Part shown: positions 25,450-35,765 of the stretch, one piece after another
Layout: each line of letters begins with the position of its first letter
Numbering within the stretch: position 1 is the stretch's first letter
NCBI GenBank assembly: GCA_002682825.1
Contig: NOKP01000014.1
Location: forward strand, 879,559-943,558
Direction of reading: 5' to 3'
Origin: Neonectria sp. B-13
Lineage: Eukaryota > Ascomycota > Sordariomycetes > Hypocreales > Nectriaceae
DNA: 64,000 bases
Notes under the pieces: generated by a model
What the model saw: only the letters and a program-made list of their open reading frames with translations
Told to the model about the DNA's origin: nothing
Databases searched by the model: none
Made by a program: the position numbers and the translations under genes

Positions 25450-27459
25450 ATGCCCCTTCGGCTCGCCAATCCTTTCTCGTCCTCTTCCTCCTCCATGTCT
25501 CAACCCGTCAAGTCGGGCGAGAGGCGCCCGTCTACCTCAAAGGGCAACCGCATCACCCAGTTCTTCTCCAGCCCGAAGGCCAAGGAGCAGACAGGCGCCC
25601 AGCAGGCTCTCTTCGCCATGCAACAGCACCAGCCCATTGGCGCCCCTGGCCTCTCGCCCTCGCCCGCAGCCCTCCCGACTATCTCCCTCTCGACCGCCGG
25701 TCCTGGCGAAATCAACAGTGTCGATACCTCCACCACGACCCTTTTCCAGCCCCAGACCGCCGAGGAGGTTGAGCGACAGAGACGTGCCGACGCTCAATTC
25801 GGTCCCCTTGCCCACCCGAGCCACCGATACACCAGCATGTCTCACGGAGAGCCTCTCGAAGCCCCCGTCGAGGACGAACCCCCCTATTACTTCATCCTCA
25901 CCACCTACATCAGCTACCTCATTCTCATTCTTCTCGGTCACTTCCGTGACTTCTTCGGCAAGCGCTTCGGCAACCCCAAGCACTACCGTGCCCTTAAGGC
26001 TGCCAATGGCTACGCTGCCCTCAACTCCGACTTTGACAACTTCTACGTCCGTCGTCTGAAGATGAGACTGGACGACTGCTTCGCCCGTCCCACCACTGGC
26101 GTCCCTGGACGTTTCATCACCCTCTTGGACCGCAAGTCTGATGACTTCAACCGCACCTATCAGTACACCAACACCTTCACTGAGACTCTCAACATGAGCT
26201 CCTACAACTACCTCGGTTTTGCTCAGTCCGACGGTCCTTGTGCCGATGCCGTCGAGGAGTGCGTCAAGCGCTACGGCGTCAGCACCTGCAGTCCTCGAGG
26301 CGCAGCCGGTACCACTGATCTTGCTCTCGAGGTAGAACGCGAGATTGCCGAGTTTGTTGGCAAGCCTGCGGCCATGGTTTTCTCTATGGGCTACGTCACC
26401 AACGCCAGCTCTTTCCCTGCTCTCGTTTCCAAGGGTTGTCTTATCATCTCAGATGAGCTCAACCACGCCTCCATTCGTGTCGGTGCTCGTCTCTCCGGTG
26501 GCGTCATTCAGTCCTTCAAGCACAACGATATGAGCGACCTCGAGCGCGTTCTCCGCGATGCCATCTCCCAAGGCCAGCCCCGCACCCATCGTCCCTGGAA
26601 GAAGATTCTCCTCGTTGTCGAAGGCCTCTACTCTATGGAGGGCACTCTGTGCGATCTCCCTGGAATCCTTGCCCTGAAGAAGAAGTACAACTTTTACCTA
26701 TTTGTTGACGAGGCCCACTCCGTCGGTGCCCTGGGTCCCCGCGGACGCGGTGTGTGCGACTACTTTGGCATCGACCCCTCCGAAGTGGACATTCTCATGG
26801 GAACTCTGACCAAGTCTTTCGGCGCCAACGGCGGTTACGTCGCGGCTGATAAGCACATTATCGATAAGCTCAAGAGCACCAATGCATGCACCGAATATGG
26901 AGAGGCTCCCGCTCCCAGCGTCCTCATGCAGATCTTGGCCTCCCTCAAGCTCATTACCGGCGAACTCTGCCCTGGCCAGGGTGAGGAGCGCCTGCAGCGT
27001 ATCGCTTTCAACTCGCGCTACCTCCGTCTCGGACTTAAGCGTCTTGGTCTCATCGTCTATGGTCACGATGACTCTCCCATCATTCCTGTCATGCTCTACC
27101 ACCCCGCCAAGCTCCCCGCCTTTAGCCACGAAATGCTTCGTCGCAAGATCTCGGTTGTTGTCGTTGGTTACCCCGCTACCCCTCTCATCAGCTCTCGCGC
27201 ACGATTCTGTGTTTCAGCGGCACACAACAAGGAAGACCTGGATCGCCTGCTAGCCGCCTGCGACGAAATCGGTGACACCTTGCAGATCAAGTTCTCGACT
27301 GGTGTGGCTGGTGGACAGGAACCTCTGCCTGAAGGCATCGCTCCCGAAGATGAGAAGGAGTGGAGGAGAGAGACTGGCACGCCTTTGAAGGCACCCCGCT
27401 GGCGTTTGGAGGACATCATCCGACACGGTGTCAACGATGCGAAGGCTCCCCTTCGGTAA
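25450..27459 (+). CDS. lcb2: Serine palmitoyltransferase subunit 2 (LCB2)
   Basis: Single exon, 669 residues. It is the PLP-binding subunit of the ER enzyme that condenses L-serine and palmitoyl-CoA into 3-ketodihydrosphingosine, the first step of sphingolipid synthesis, together with LCB1. A membrane helix lies at about 146-163 (YYFILTTYISYLILILLG). The alpha-oxoamine synthase core follows: SYNYLGF, CSPRGAAGTTDLALEVE, DELNHASIRVGARLSG, LVVEGLYSMEGTLCDLPG, FVDEAHSVGALGPRGRG, and the cofactor-binding lysine Lys455 in GTLTKSFGANGGY. The roughly 140-residue N-terminal extension is Ser/Pro/Gln-rich and about 100 residues longer than I recall for the yeast protein; it may be regulatory. Strong preference for C in third codon positions suggests high expression. 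Confidence 0.95.
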   Translation: MPLRLANPFSSSSSSMSQPVKSGERRPSTSKGNRITQFFSSPKAKEQTGAQQALFAMQQHQPIGAPGLSPSPAALPTISLSTAGPGEINSVDTSTTTLFQPQTAEEVERQRRADAQFGPLAHPSHRYTSMSHGEPLEAPVEDEPPYYFILTTYISYLILILLGHFRDFFGKRFGNPKHYRALKAANGYAALNSDFDNFYVRRLKMRLDDCFARPTTGVPGRFITLLDRKSDDFNRTYQYTNTFTETLNMSSYNYLGFAQSDGPCADAVEECVKRYGVSTCSPRGAAGTTDLALEVEREIAEFVGKPAAMVFSMGYVTNASSFPALVSKGCLIISDELNHASIRVGARLSGGVIQSFKHNDMSDLERVLRDAISQGQPRTHRPWKKILLVVEGLYSMEGTLCDLPGILALKKKYNFYLFVDEAHSVGALGPRGRGVCDYFGIDPSEVDILMGTLTKSFGANGGYVAADKHIIDKLKSTNACTEYGEAPAPSVLMQILASLKLITGELCPGQGEERLQRIAFNSRYLRLGLKRLGLIVYGHDDSPIIPVMLYHPAKLPAFSHEMLRRKISVVVVGYPATPLISSRARFCVSAAHNKEDLDRLLAACDEIGDTLQIKFSTGVAGGQEPLPEGIAPEDEKEWRRETGTPLKAPRWRLEDIIRHGVNDAKAPLR

Positions 27460-30400
27460 TGCACAAATGCACTCTAATAAAGTTGTTGGCGTTTGGACTA
27501 TTCCTTTTTTCTCCTCTTGACAAAAACCCATGTGCTCCGAAAAACGGAGTAATCTTGTTATGGCGCCATTGATTAGACCACCGTCCTGTGAAGGCAAGGA
27601 TGTTTCCACGACTCGTTACCATTTTCTATTTCTTCCCGAGACATGCTGTTCAGCTGTCTCGCCATATACACATTTGGTCTCCCGGACCTAACATTTTCTT
27701 GTGTCAAAAGGGGTTTGCGGAGTTGGGTGGTGAGGGGCATAATGGTATGCAGTGAAGGACATTTTTGCCAATGGGAAACACGAGCAATGCTCATGCGACA
27801 CCGAGAGGAGGAAAGTCGAATGGTACATAAAAAATATTGGCATAGAGAGCGTCGAATTTGTATATAGTGTTCTCGAGAAGTACATTAGTCTCTAGTGTCA
27901 ATAGAGAGCCATGAAGATAAAGCCCAAGATGAAAACCGCCGAGTCTTAACATCATCTTTGTAGAACCCTGTCTTTGGGATGGATTTAAGCTCTTCATGTT
28001 GGAGATGCCACGGCGAACCAGGAAAGGACGAGGATGCTCTCCTACCACTCCAACCATGCCTGCCCCTGCCAGAGACGATGTTGAGTGGTTCCCATAGGAG
28101 CATCGCCATATGTAAGATGCAGGCGGATGTGGAGAGAACTAGTCCGTAACTATCAAGGTTATTGTGGTTCGTCGTAGAAACGAAACATGCCATACACGAC
28201 AGGGCGAGAAGGAAGATGAGGAAACATTGGGATTGCCTGGTCAGTTCGGGGACTCGGGCGACAACCGACTTGTCAGATATGACATTCAGCCTCGACCAGG
28301 GGGAAAACATTTACGTAGGAATTCGTACGCCATGACACTTGTCTCTGCAAACAGTTGCGCAAACAGGTCGACGACAGCCAAATGCAACCCCTCCAACCCC
28401 TGCCCCTGAAGCTAGCGGGAAGGCATTCCCACCTGCGATTGTTTCTCTTTCCGGGGCGGCGTCGTTGGTGATATGCAGTAGCTGGCTCAGAACGGATTCG
28501 CGAGTGCGCCGTGCTTTTTCCCAGGGCGGGGAGAGCGGCGAAACGGTGGCTGGAAGGGAAGGGAGCTGAGCTAAAAACAGGGCGACGGGAACCTGAAACG
28601 CAGACGACCGGGGGAGGGCAGAGAGATGGTTATGCGGGGCAGCTTGGGGATGAATACGAGGTGAGGGAGAGAAGAAGGGAAGCAGTTTCGGGGGTTTTTT
28701 TTTTGGAGGGAGAGGTGATGAAAGGTTGGTGGTGATGGAACGTGGGGGGAGAGTGGTGGTGAGGCAGTGCGAGGGTTGAGAAGATGCCAGGATCTGGGGA
28801 ACTTTTGGACGGCTTTCTATGGATACATGGCAAGAGAGGAAGCAGCCTGGGTATATCAAAGTGTAATCTATCCACGTGCAGTGCCTGTGGTGATGGGGCC
28901 CGTTGGCGAGTATCGGTATCAGTCCGGAGGTTCAGGCCTGCAGCACGCCATGGACGTGTCACGGAACGATCTTTGGTACTTAATGTACCATGAAAACCCA
29001 GCTCTTCAACTGGGACGCTCTAGTAAGGTAGCCAGCCCTTGTGTAGGATATAGCGTGGCTCGAGCAGATACGCGTACCTGAGTTGAGGGAATTTGGCAAA
29101 AAGGTCTTAGCCAGCGGGAAGGAAATCGGAGAATTGCCACCAGTCCTTTTCCTTAGGTTCCTGGCCACGCCTAGACACTATGCTGCTAGGCGCTCGGAAG
29201 CGGTTGCCGTTGAGGTAGGCACATACATATGGCTACCTAGTTCCATTACATGAGTTGTTGGTTGCGCGGTTACGCTTGTGAGCACGTCTGTACGAATATG
29301 CATATCCGGACCTAGCCAGGGCCGTTTACTTTATTATATCTTATTTTATCCACAAGGCCGCATGGGATTATTGACGGACGCAAACTTTTGACGGGCAGAC
29401 AGGCCACTTACAGTGGAGAATCGTCGAAAAGTGACGACGTATGTGCATGGTCTGTACTTATGGAGACTCGAGAAAAGCCCAGAATAACCCAGATCTTGCA
29501 TAAGGCACGAATTACTCGGTGGGGGCCAGAAACAGGTGCCATGTTCGTATCCGAGAAATGACGAGGAAACAAAACAAGGCACCAGAAACAAACCAGAAAC
29601 GAAAGCGTTGTTTCCGCTTTCAAGACCGAGAACCTCGAAAAGGAAGGAGGTCTTTTTTTCTTTTACCTTTGCTTCGTTTCTGTTACGGCTTGAACTTCTT
29701 TTTTCCTTATTCACTCCCCCCCTGGAACGTCCATGCGCCGTGGAGGCAGGCCTAGACTTGATTGGGCTCGGGGCCGGGGTCTTTTTTGGGACCTTGGGCT
29801 TGGTCGAGCGGCTAGGGACGAGACATGCCGCCTCCTGTGGCCCTGCTTGGCTTGCTGGTTCCCCTCCAGGGAAAACCAGCAAGCCAGTGTGCATGCGGTG
29901 TAATAGGTAAGTAGGGACTTTGACCTCTGCACGTCGAGTTGCGGCTGACAGGAGAAGGATTCGCTTGCGCAAAGGCCTGGCCACATACAGGTGCCTGCCC
30001 ACCCACCTCAAAGTCTGTAAAGGTGTAGACTAGGGGTTTGCGGTGGTGGTTGGTGGTATATCCATATCCATCGACAAGGGGAGTGAGGAACACCTGGGAA
30101 TAGAAGGTTGTGGCTGTGCAGTCGGTGCACGCTCTCTTCGACGGTGGTTATCCGCACCTCCAGTTGTACCTATCCCCATGCGGCCTGTTTGGCAGACAAG
30201 GCTGGGGGGTCTCGGCCTGGTGTCGCTGAGGGATGGGAAAAGTACCTACCTCCATGTCGACTACGTCAGGTTTGGTACTCTTACGGAGGAGGATATTCGT
30301 ACCAAGTAGAGGGCATAGGAGCTCCCTGAAAGCGCCACTCGGCCTCCCTTCATTGAGGTATCCCCATTGCGTGCCTGCCCTGGAGTGTTGGTGCTTACCT

Positions 30401-31267
30401 TAGTGTACCACGCAGGACCTCCAGAGGTACAACTTTTGGCCGCCCACTGTACCTTATGAGCAAGGTACCCGGCCCTAGGCGACCTGTCCGGCTCCGGAGA
30501 GGTACCGCCCGACTGCCTGTTGGTGGCACGGTACTTTCCTCTGATTGACTGATTGACCGAGACTGGGATGGGATTCTCTCCTCTCTCTCTCGGGCGCTCT
30601 CCCCAGCGCTTCCGTCCACGGCCCACCACCAATGCCTACAAACCTACCGCCGACTGCCCTACTGACTGCCACTGCCACCTCCACCTCCGCCTCCACGACA
30701 CCACCATCGACGACTCCATCACCACCGGCGATCCTTCTTCTCTGCTCTTTCTCTGTCTCCTACCTCGCTTCCTTCGGCTCCTCTCGCTGCTGTCTCTGGC
30801 CTTGCTGCTGCTGCTACTCCTCGGTCTCCTCGTCCCCGTCATTTTACGGCCTCCTTCTTGCTTGCCCGTCCAACAGTCGCCGTTTGCCGCCCATCTCCGC
30901 CCTCCCACCTGCACCCGTTCGATTTGCTCCCTGGCCTCATTTCCACCCAAGGCTGCCTCTCTCGCTGGCTCGCTGGCCACCAGCCTGCTTCTCGCCCGAC
31001 GCCGTCGTTCCCGCCTTCATCGCTCCCGTCTCCGTCGCCTCATACTCTCTTCTCTCTCCCTGCACGATCGAGGGCGGCTGATCGATCGACTGACGCCCCC
31101 GGGGCTCCCCTCGTCCCATCTCGATCTCACGACGGCTGACCCTGCCACCTACTGCATCACCACCAACACCACCACCGCCCGCTGCCAACAGTCCGCGACC
31201 GTCGCCCAGACTTTAGTCGTTGTCTACCCTTAGCTGTGCTGGCGACTGCTCGCCCCAAGTCGTCACC
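27460..31267. other. Spacer between LCB2 and STE50, 3.8 kb
   Basis: No supported gene. The left part is LCB2 3' flank. There is a T10 run at 28695-28704. From about 30560 to 31260 the plus strand is very pyrimidine-rich, running up to the STE50 ATG, so it is probably promoter and 5' leader. A 226-codon open frame in it (30553-31233) is Leu/Arg/Ser-rich low complexity and is not called as a gene. Confidence 0.55.
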
Positions 31268-32906
31268 ATGATGAGCTTCGACGGTGGCACCGCCTACGCA
31301 GAGTCCGACGCCGACGACGAGTACGAGCGAAGCATGGGCGGTCACTCCCCCGTCGCCGACTTCGAGACCTCTCCCATCGATTCGGAGCTCTCCACTTCTG
31401 CTGAACATACTCCAACATACGCCCACCGTAGCAGCCCCGACCGCCTACCCGAGACTATCATCACTGAATGGAACGCCGACGAATGTGCCGACTTCATTGC
31501 TAACATTGGCCTGCCGCAATATACTGATCGCTTCATTGGTTCGTCCCTCCTCTGTGCCCTCCTGGACCTCCCACCTGCCTCTTTGGGGCACTCCCGAACC
31601 GCGGATTTTCCAATCGATGGTCTTGCTAACCTTCCGCCCCGGTTGTAGAGAACGATATTGTTGGTGAGGCCCTCGTGGCCCTGCTGCACGACGACCTCAA
31701 GAGCATGGGCATTGCCAGTGTCGGCCATCGCCTAACCATTCTCAAGAGTGTCTACGACGTTAAAAAGGCCCAGGACGTGCCCATGGAGAGCGACCACTAC
31801 CTCCCTTTGTGTACGTCGCCAACCCTCTTTTCCCCTCCCCGAGTCATTTTATCCTAACTGAGAATGATGCAGCTGCCGACGCCGAAGCCCAATATGCCAC
31901 CGCGACCCTCAAGGATATCAGACACCTCGTTGAACAATTTCGCGTGCGAGATGAACGCATGATCATGCTCGAGCAGGACCTGCGGCGAATGACGGACGAT
32001 TTTAGGCGCCTAAGGGAGGATATGCTCCCTGCTCTGCGTCTGGTCAAGGATGCTCAGCAACCTCTGCCCAATTTGAGCGGCAACACCCAGGCCTACAGCT
32101 ACGAGGCCACCATCTCACCCCCAGCGCCGACTCCCACCTCTAGCCAATCCGCAAACGCCATGAAGCGCCAGTACTCGACGAGGAAAATCGTCATTGGGAC
32201 TACACCCAAGAATGCCTCCCCCACACAGACAACACACGAGAGATCAATAGCCGAAACGACCCTCGATCCCGCCAACGCCGCGGAGCGGGCCGTTCTGTCG
32301 TCATCACACCTCGCGGCCATGAACGGGGGTGGCCAAGGGGCCTCATCTCCTTCATATCCTTCCCCCAATATCCCATCTCCGACCTCACCGCCGACCCACA
32401 TGAATGCGACCACCCTTGCCTCCCGATCCTACCGAAGTGAAGCCCCAGTCACATCTACACGAGCGACGTTTGAGAATCCCGACCATGGAACCTACAACTC
32501 CTCCCGTGATAAGGGTCCGCAAGGCCCGCCTCGCCGACGAGAGACTCCCGTTCCCGACACGCCGAACAGCAATGCCTCGGTCGAAATATTCAAATCGTTC
32601 CGCGTCAGCATGGAAGATCCTTGCTACAAGGTTCTGCCTGCAGCCCTCAAGAAGTACCAAATCAACGCACCTTGGGATCAATATGCCCTTTATATCGTTT
32701 ATGGTGATCAGGAGCGATGTCTGGGCCTCGAAGAGAAGCCACTGATATTGTTCAAGCAATTGGATAAGGAAGGCAAGAAACCCATGTTCATGTTGCGGAA
32801 GACGACAGCTGCGCCAGCGGAGGGAGAGCCGGGAAGCGCTGGGCTAGGTAACTCGGGGGGTCGAGGAGCTGCAGCAGGGTACGATCCTCCCGGAGGAATC
32901 ATCTAG
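31268..32906 (+). CDS. ste50: STE50-type MAPK cascade adaptor (SAM and Ras-association domains)
   Basis: Three exons: 31268-31538, 31649-31810 and 31873-32906, 488 residues; introns 110 and 62 nt. The SAM domain at about 65-130 (ITEWNADECADFIANIGLPQ, then GEALVALLHDDLKSMGI) is split by intron 1. A predicted helical segment follows at about 145-190. The middle is a long Ser/Thr/Pro-rich linker with many SP/TP sites. The Ras-association domain is at about 378-456 (VEIFKSFRVSMEDPCYKVLP, then LILFKQLDKEGKKPMFMLRK). In the family the SAM domain binds the MAPKKK Ste11 and the RA domain binds Cdc42/Ras, linking upstream signals to the pheromone/invasive-growth and osmotic MAPK pathways. The start is the first of two adjacent ATGs (CACCATGATG). 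Confidence 0.93.
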
Positions 32907-34404
32907 ACCAACGATTGGCGATTATGATCCTTACCCCGCAACATTTCTCTGGAATATCTACAAGCATCGGGCATTGGACCGGCGGGTACCGAAACACGAT
33001 TTCCCTCGACAAGATTCAACGAAGGGACGCATGCTAGGAGTCGAGCTTGGTGGGTTACACGATACGACGTTTGCTGCATAGCGCTGGGACAAAGACTTTT
33101 ATTATTTTTGCTTTTTTGGAAGACTGGATGTGACGGGAGTGTGGACGACCCAGTTGTCATCCATCGTATGACGTTCCACGGCAATTGTTTCGGTGGGTCT
33201 CAGTCCTTGCCCGTGCCGGTTTTCTGGGACTTGCGACTGAATTCGAAACGTGCAAAGCGCGGGACGATCCAGAGACAACGGTGTGTGGGTATTCCTGCGT
33301 CTCGTCGACGGGATCTCGGCGTGTGCTGAGGGGGCAGACGCTGCAACATGATGGAGCCGAATGGAGGAGAAATGTAAGAGAAGGAGGGCGTGCAAAACAA
33401 AATCTGGGTTGGACATGGCTTACGCTGGATGTAAGCTAAGCTATGCTACACGGCGATGTTGCTTTGGGATCAGGGGGCATATTTTGTGGTCTCTTGCTAC
33501 TCGATGATTCGGGCGGTTCGTTTTGTTTTTGCAGAATATCTTTTGGATATTCAGGTGTCTTTGTTTCTGTCCCCGAACTCCTCGCACCAGAAGGGAGCTA
33601 CGGGCGAACGAATGATAGAGAGAGACAAGACGAGAGTGGGAAACGCTCCCTATCTTGTCTTTAGTTCCTGTTCCATCTTTTCTGCAAATCGGGGATTCTA
33701 GGCTACGGCGTTTGCAAAATCGGGATGGGTTCGGTCTAGGAGGTGGGAGACTGAAGAGACAGCTTGGGGGATACGTATTGAGGAAGGAAGCTGTCTTGTG
33801 TTATGTAGAGAAATTGTCTCGTAATTGAATTGCATGTCGAGGAGTGTTTGCTGTCTTTATTTTGCGTTTTGACATTAGAGAAAAGTGGTGGTTGGATGTA
33901 AGTGAGAGGCGAGAGCGAAAGAGATGTCGGTAGAATGTAGTTTGACGGGACTGGTTGACTGGCTTGTCGAGGTCTTTGTTTAAGCCAAGAGCATGACGGC
34001 CCTGAAATACACATTTTTCGAAGCAGTTTGAGCGCAACGAGGTGCCAATGTGATCGTTCCTGTGGCGGAGTTGCCTGGATAGATTTGTAACTGGTCGTAT
34101 TCTAAAGTAAAATAAAAAGAGCATGGGGCGAGTCTGTATTACTTGATGAAATATTGGGGTCTGAGATTCAGACTAACTCTTTGCTGTTGCTGATTGTCTA
34201 AGTGGATGTCGTCGTCTTCTTGTATATATTTCCAATATTGCAGCATCTTCAAACAACTCCATCAATGTTCCAAATATACCCCCGACTCAGTCCTGAATCG
34301 TCAACTCTAGTCAACCTCAACTCCACGACTTAACATAACCATACCCAATCATGACCTCAACTCCATGACTTACCATAACTGTAACCAATCATGACCACAT
34401 TACT
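32907..34404. other. Convergent spacer after STE50, 1.5 kb
   Basis: STE50 and the protease gene point toward each other here, so this is mainly 3' UTR and terminator sequence. No supported gene. The last 90 bp hold a diverged 40 bp tandem duplication, listed separately. Confidence 0.6.
34314..34393. repeat. Two diverged copies of a 40 bp direct repeat
   Basis: Copy 1 is 34314-34353 and copy 2 is 34354-34393. They share starts such as acctcaactcca and ends such as ccaatcatg, with a handful of substitutions. The repeat ends 11 bp from the protease stop codon, so it lies in that gene's 3' UTR. Confidence 0.85.
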
Positions 34405-35337
34405 TCACTTTACATACCACCTCCACCCCTCCGGCACCGCCTCAGCGCCCCGCTGCTTCCTCTCGAACTCGCCCACAAACGCATCGACCGCCTCCCACGG
34501 CACGCCTCGCCGCATGCCCGTCTCATCGTCCCAGCTCGAGTGCACGCCCACCAACGTGCCGGACCCGCGGTCCACGAGCCCCGCGCCGCTGTGGCCCCAG
34601 TACGTCCAGCAGTCGTGCGCCAGCGTGCCGATCTCGCTGTTGTCCTGCGGATCCGCGCCCGCCGCCAGCCCCCGGAACGACCCCGTGCTAAGCACCAGCG
34701 TGTCGTAGCCCGTCTGCAGGCCCGGCACGGCGCCCTCCAGGTCCTCGGAGCCCGGGTGCCCGACGCAGAGCAGCCGCGCACCCCGCTTCGGCGCCGCGCT
34801 GGCTAGCCGCATGAACGGGAACGGCGCGGGGATTTCGGCGTCGACGACGGTGAGCAGGGCCAGGTCGCGTACGGGGTCCCAGGCGACGGTCCGCGCGGAG
34901 ACGACGGCGCCCGAGGCGAAGAGCAGCGTGTGCAGGGCGTTGAGGTCGAGCTCGGTGGGGGTCTCGGCGACGCAGTGCGCGCAGGTGAGCAGTACGCCGT
35001 CGGGCGAGATGCACACGGCGGTGCCGGCCTCCTCCTGGGCGAAGACGAGCGTGGCGGCAGCCGGGTCAGCGTCCGGGCACCGGCGGCGGAGGTCGGCGGG
35101 CAGCGTGACGGAGTAGTTCTGCAGCCAGGCGCGTTTTCGGAGGAGAGCGGTCTGTAGCGAGGGCGGGTTGCGCAGAACCCAGGGGAGGGGGGTGAAGTTG
35201 GAAGGGGGGAGTTTTGATGTGGGCGAGGATGGAGATGAAGATGGGGGAGGAGGAGGTTGTGTTTTCTGTAAGCGGGTTGAGCTTCGGGTTTGACGGCGAG
35301 GGGGGGTATCGCCGGTGAGGTCGATAGCTTGGCCCAT
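34405..35337 (-). CDS. Intracellular trypsin-like serine protease
   Basis: Single exon, 310 residues. The chymotrypsin-fold triad is visible: His121 in VLLTCAHCVAET, Asp158 in VRDLALLTVVD, and Ser250 in TYWGHSGAGLVDR (GxSG). Spacing and order fit an S1/HtrA-like trypsin domain (about 95-300) without a PDZ domain. There is no signal peptide. Instead the N-terminus is MGQAIDLTGDTPPRRQTR: IDLTGD resembles a SUMO-interacting motif and the following basic stretch resembles a nuclear signal, then comes a Pro/Ser linker. A nuclear or cytosolic role is inference; substrates are unknown. The gene converges with STE50 and runs in the same direction as the monooxygenase upstream of it. Confidence 0.85.
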   Translation of the reverse strand: MGQAIDLTGDTPPRRQTRSSTRLQKTQPPPPPSSSPSSPTSKLPPSNFTPLPWVLRNPPSLQTALLRKRAWLQNYSVTLPADLRRRCPDADPAAATLVFAQEEAGTAVCISPDGVLLTCAHCVAETPTELDLNALHTLLFASGAVVSARTVAWDPVRDLALLTVVDAEIPAPFPFMRLASAAPKRGARLLCVGHPGSEDLEGAVPGLQTGYDTLVLSTGSFRGLAAGADPQDNSEIGTLAHDCWTYWGHSGAGLVDRGSGTLVGVHSSWDDETGMRRGVPWEAVDAFVGEFERKQRGAEAVPEGWRWYVK

Positions 35338-35765
35338 GATGAGTAGAGTAAACGTCTAGTACTAAGTGATGAGCTCTGTGAGGCGACGAGTAGTGCTTGT
35401 AGTGGACGAGATCTCACGTCACTTATAAGTGTTAGTCGAGACCCATGCAAGTGGTGAGAGTGGTTAGTCCGGTCCACCTCCGTCGTTCACGGTCCAGGTG
35501 GCTGCCTAACATTGACCCTACACTCCTGAGGACACAGCACTTCACTCTCTCGAAAGCACGAGGACTCGGCATTGCCAAATTTGGTACGTGATATAATGGA
35601 ATGTACAACTGTACAATATCGACTAGTGACTAACTGGTCGCAGGCAAACAGGCAAGCAGGCAGCACACAGCTTCAAGACGCATCCCCTCAGTCATCAGCG
35701 TCATCCATCGTCCAAGGTATATCCCCTCCCACATCATATCAGTACACACAACGTCCCTCTGGCCT
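35338..35765. other. Promoter region of the protease gene, 428 bp
   Basis: This spacer lies between the protease ATG and the stop codon of the monooxygenase gene, both on the minus strand. It must hold the protease promoter and the monooxygenase terminator. No gene or distinct motif was recognised. Confidence 0.6.

Noticed and set aside
30553..31233. 226-codon plus-strand open frame upstream of STE50
   Set aside because: Leu/Arg/Ser/Thr low complexity produced by a pyrimidine-rich leader; better explained as 5' UTR or promoter.
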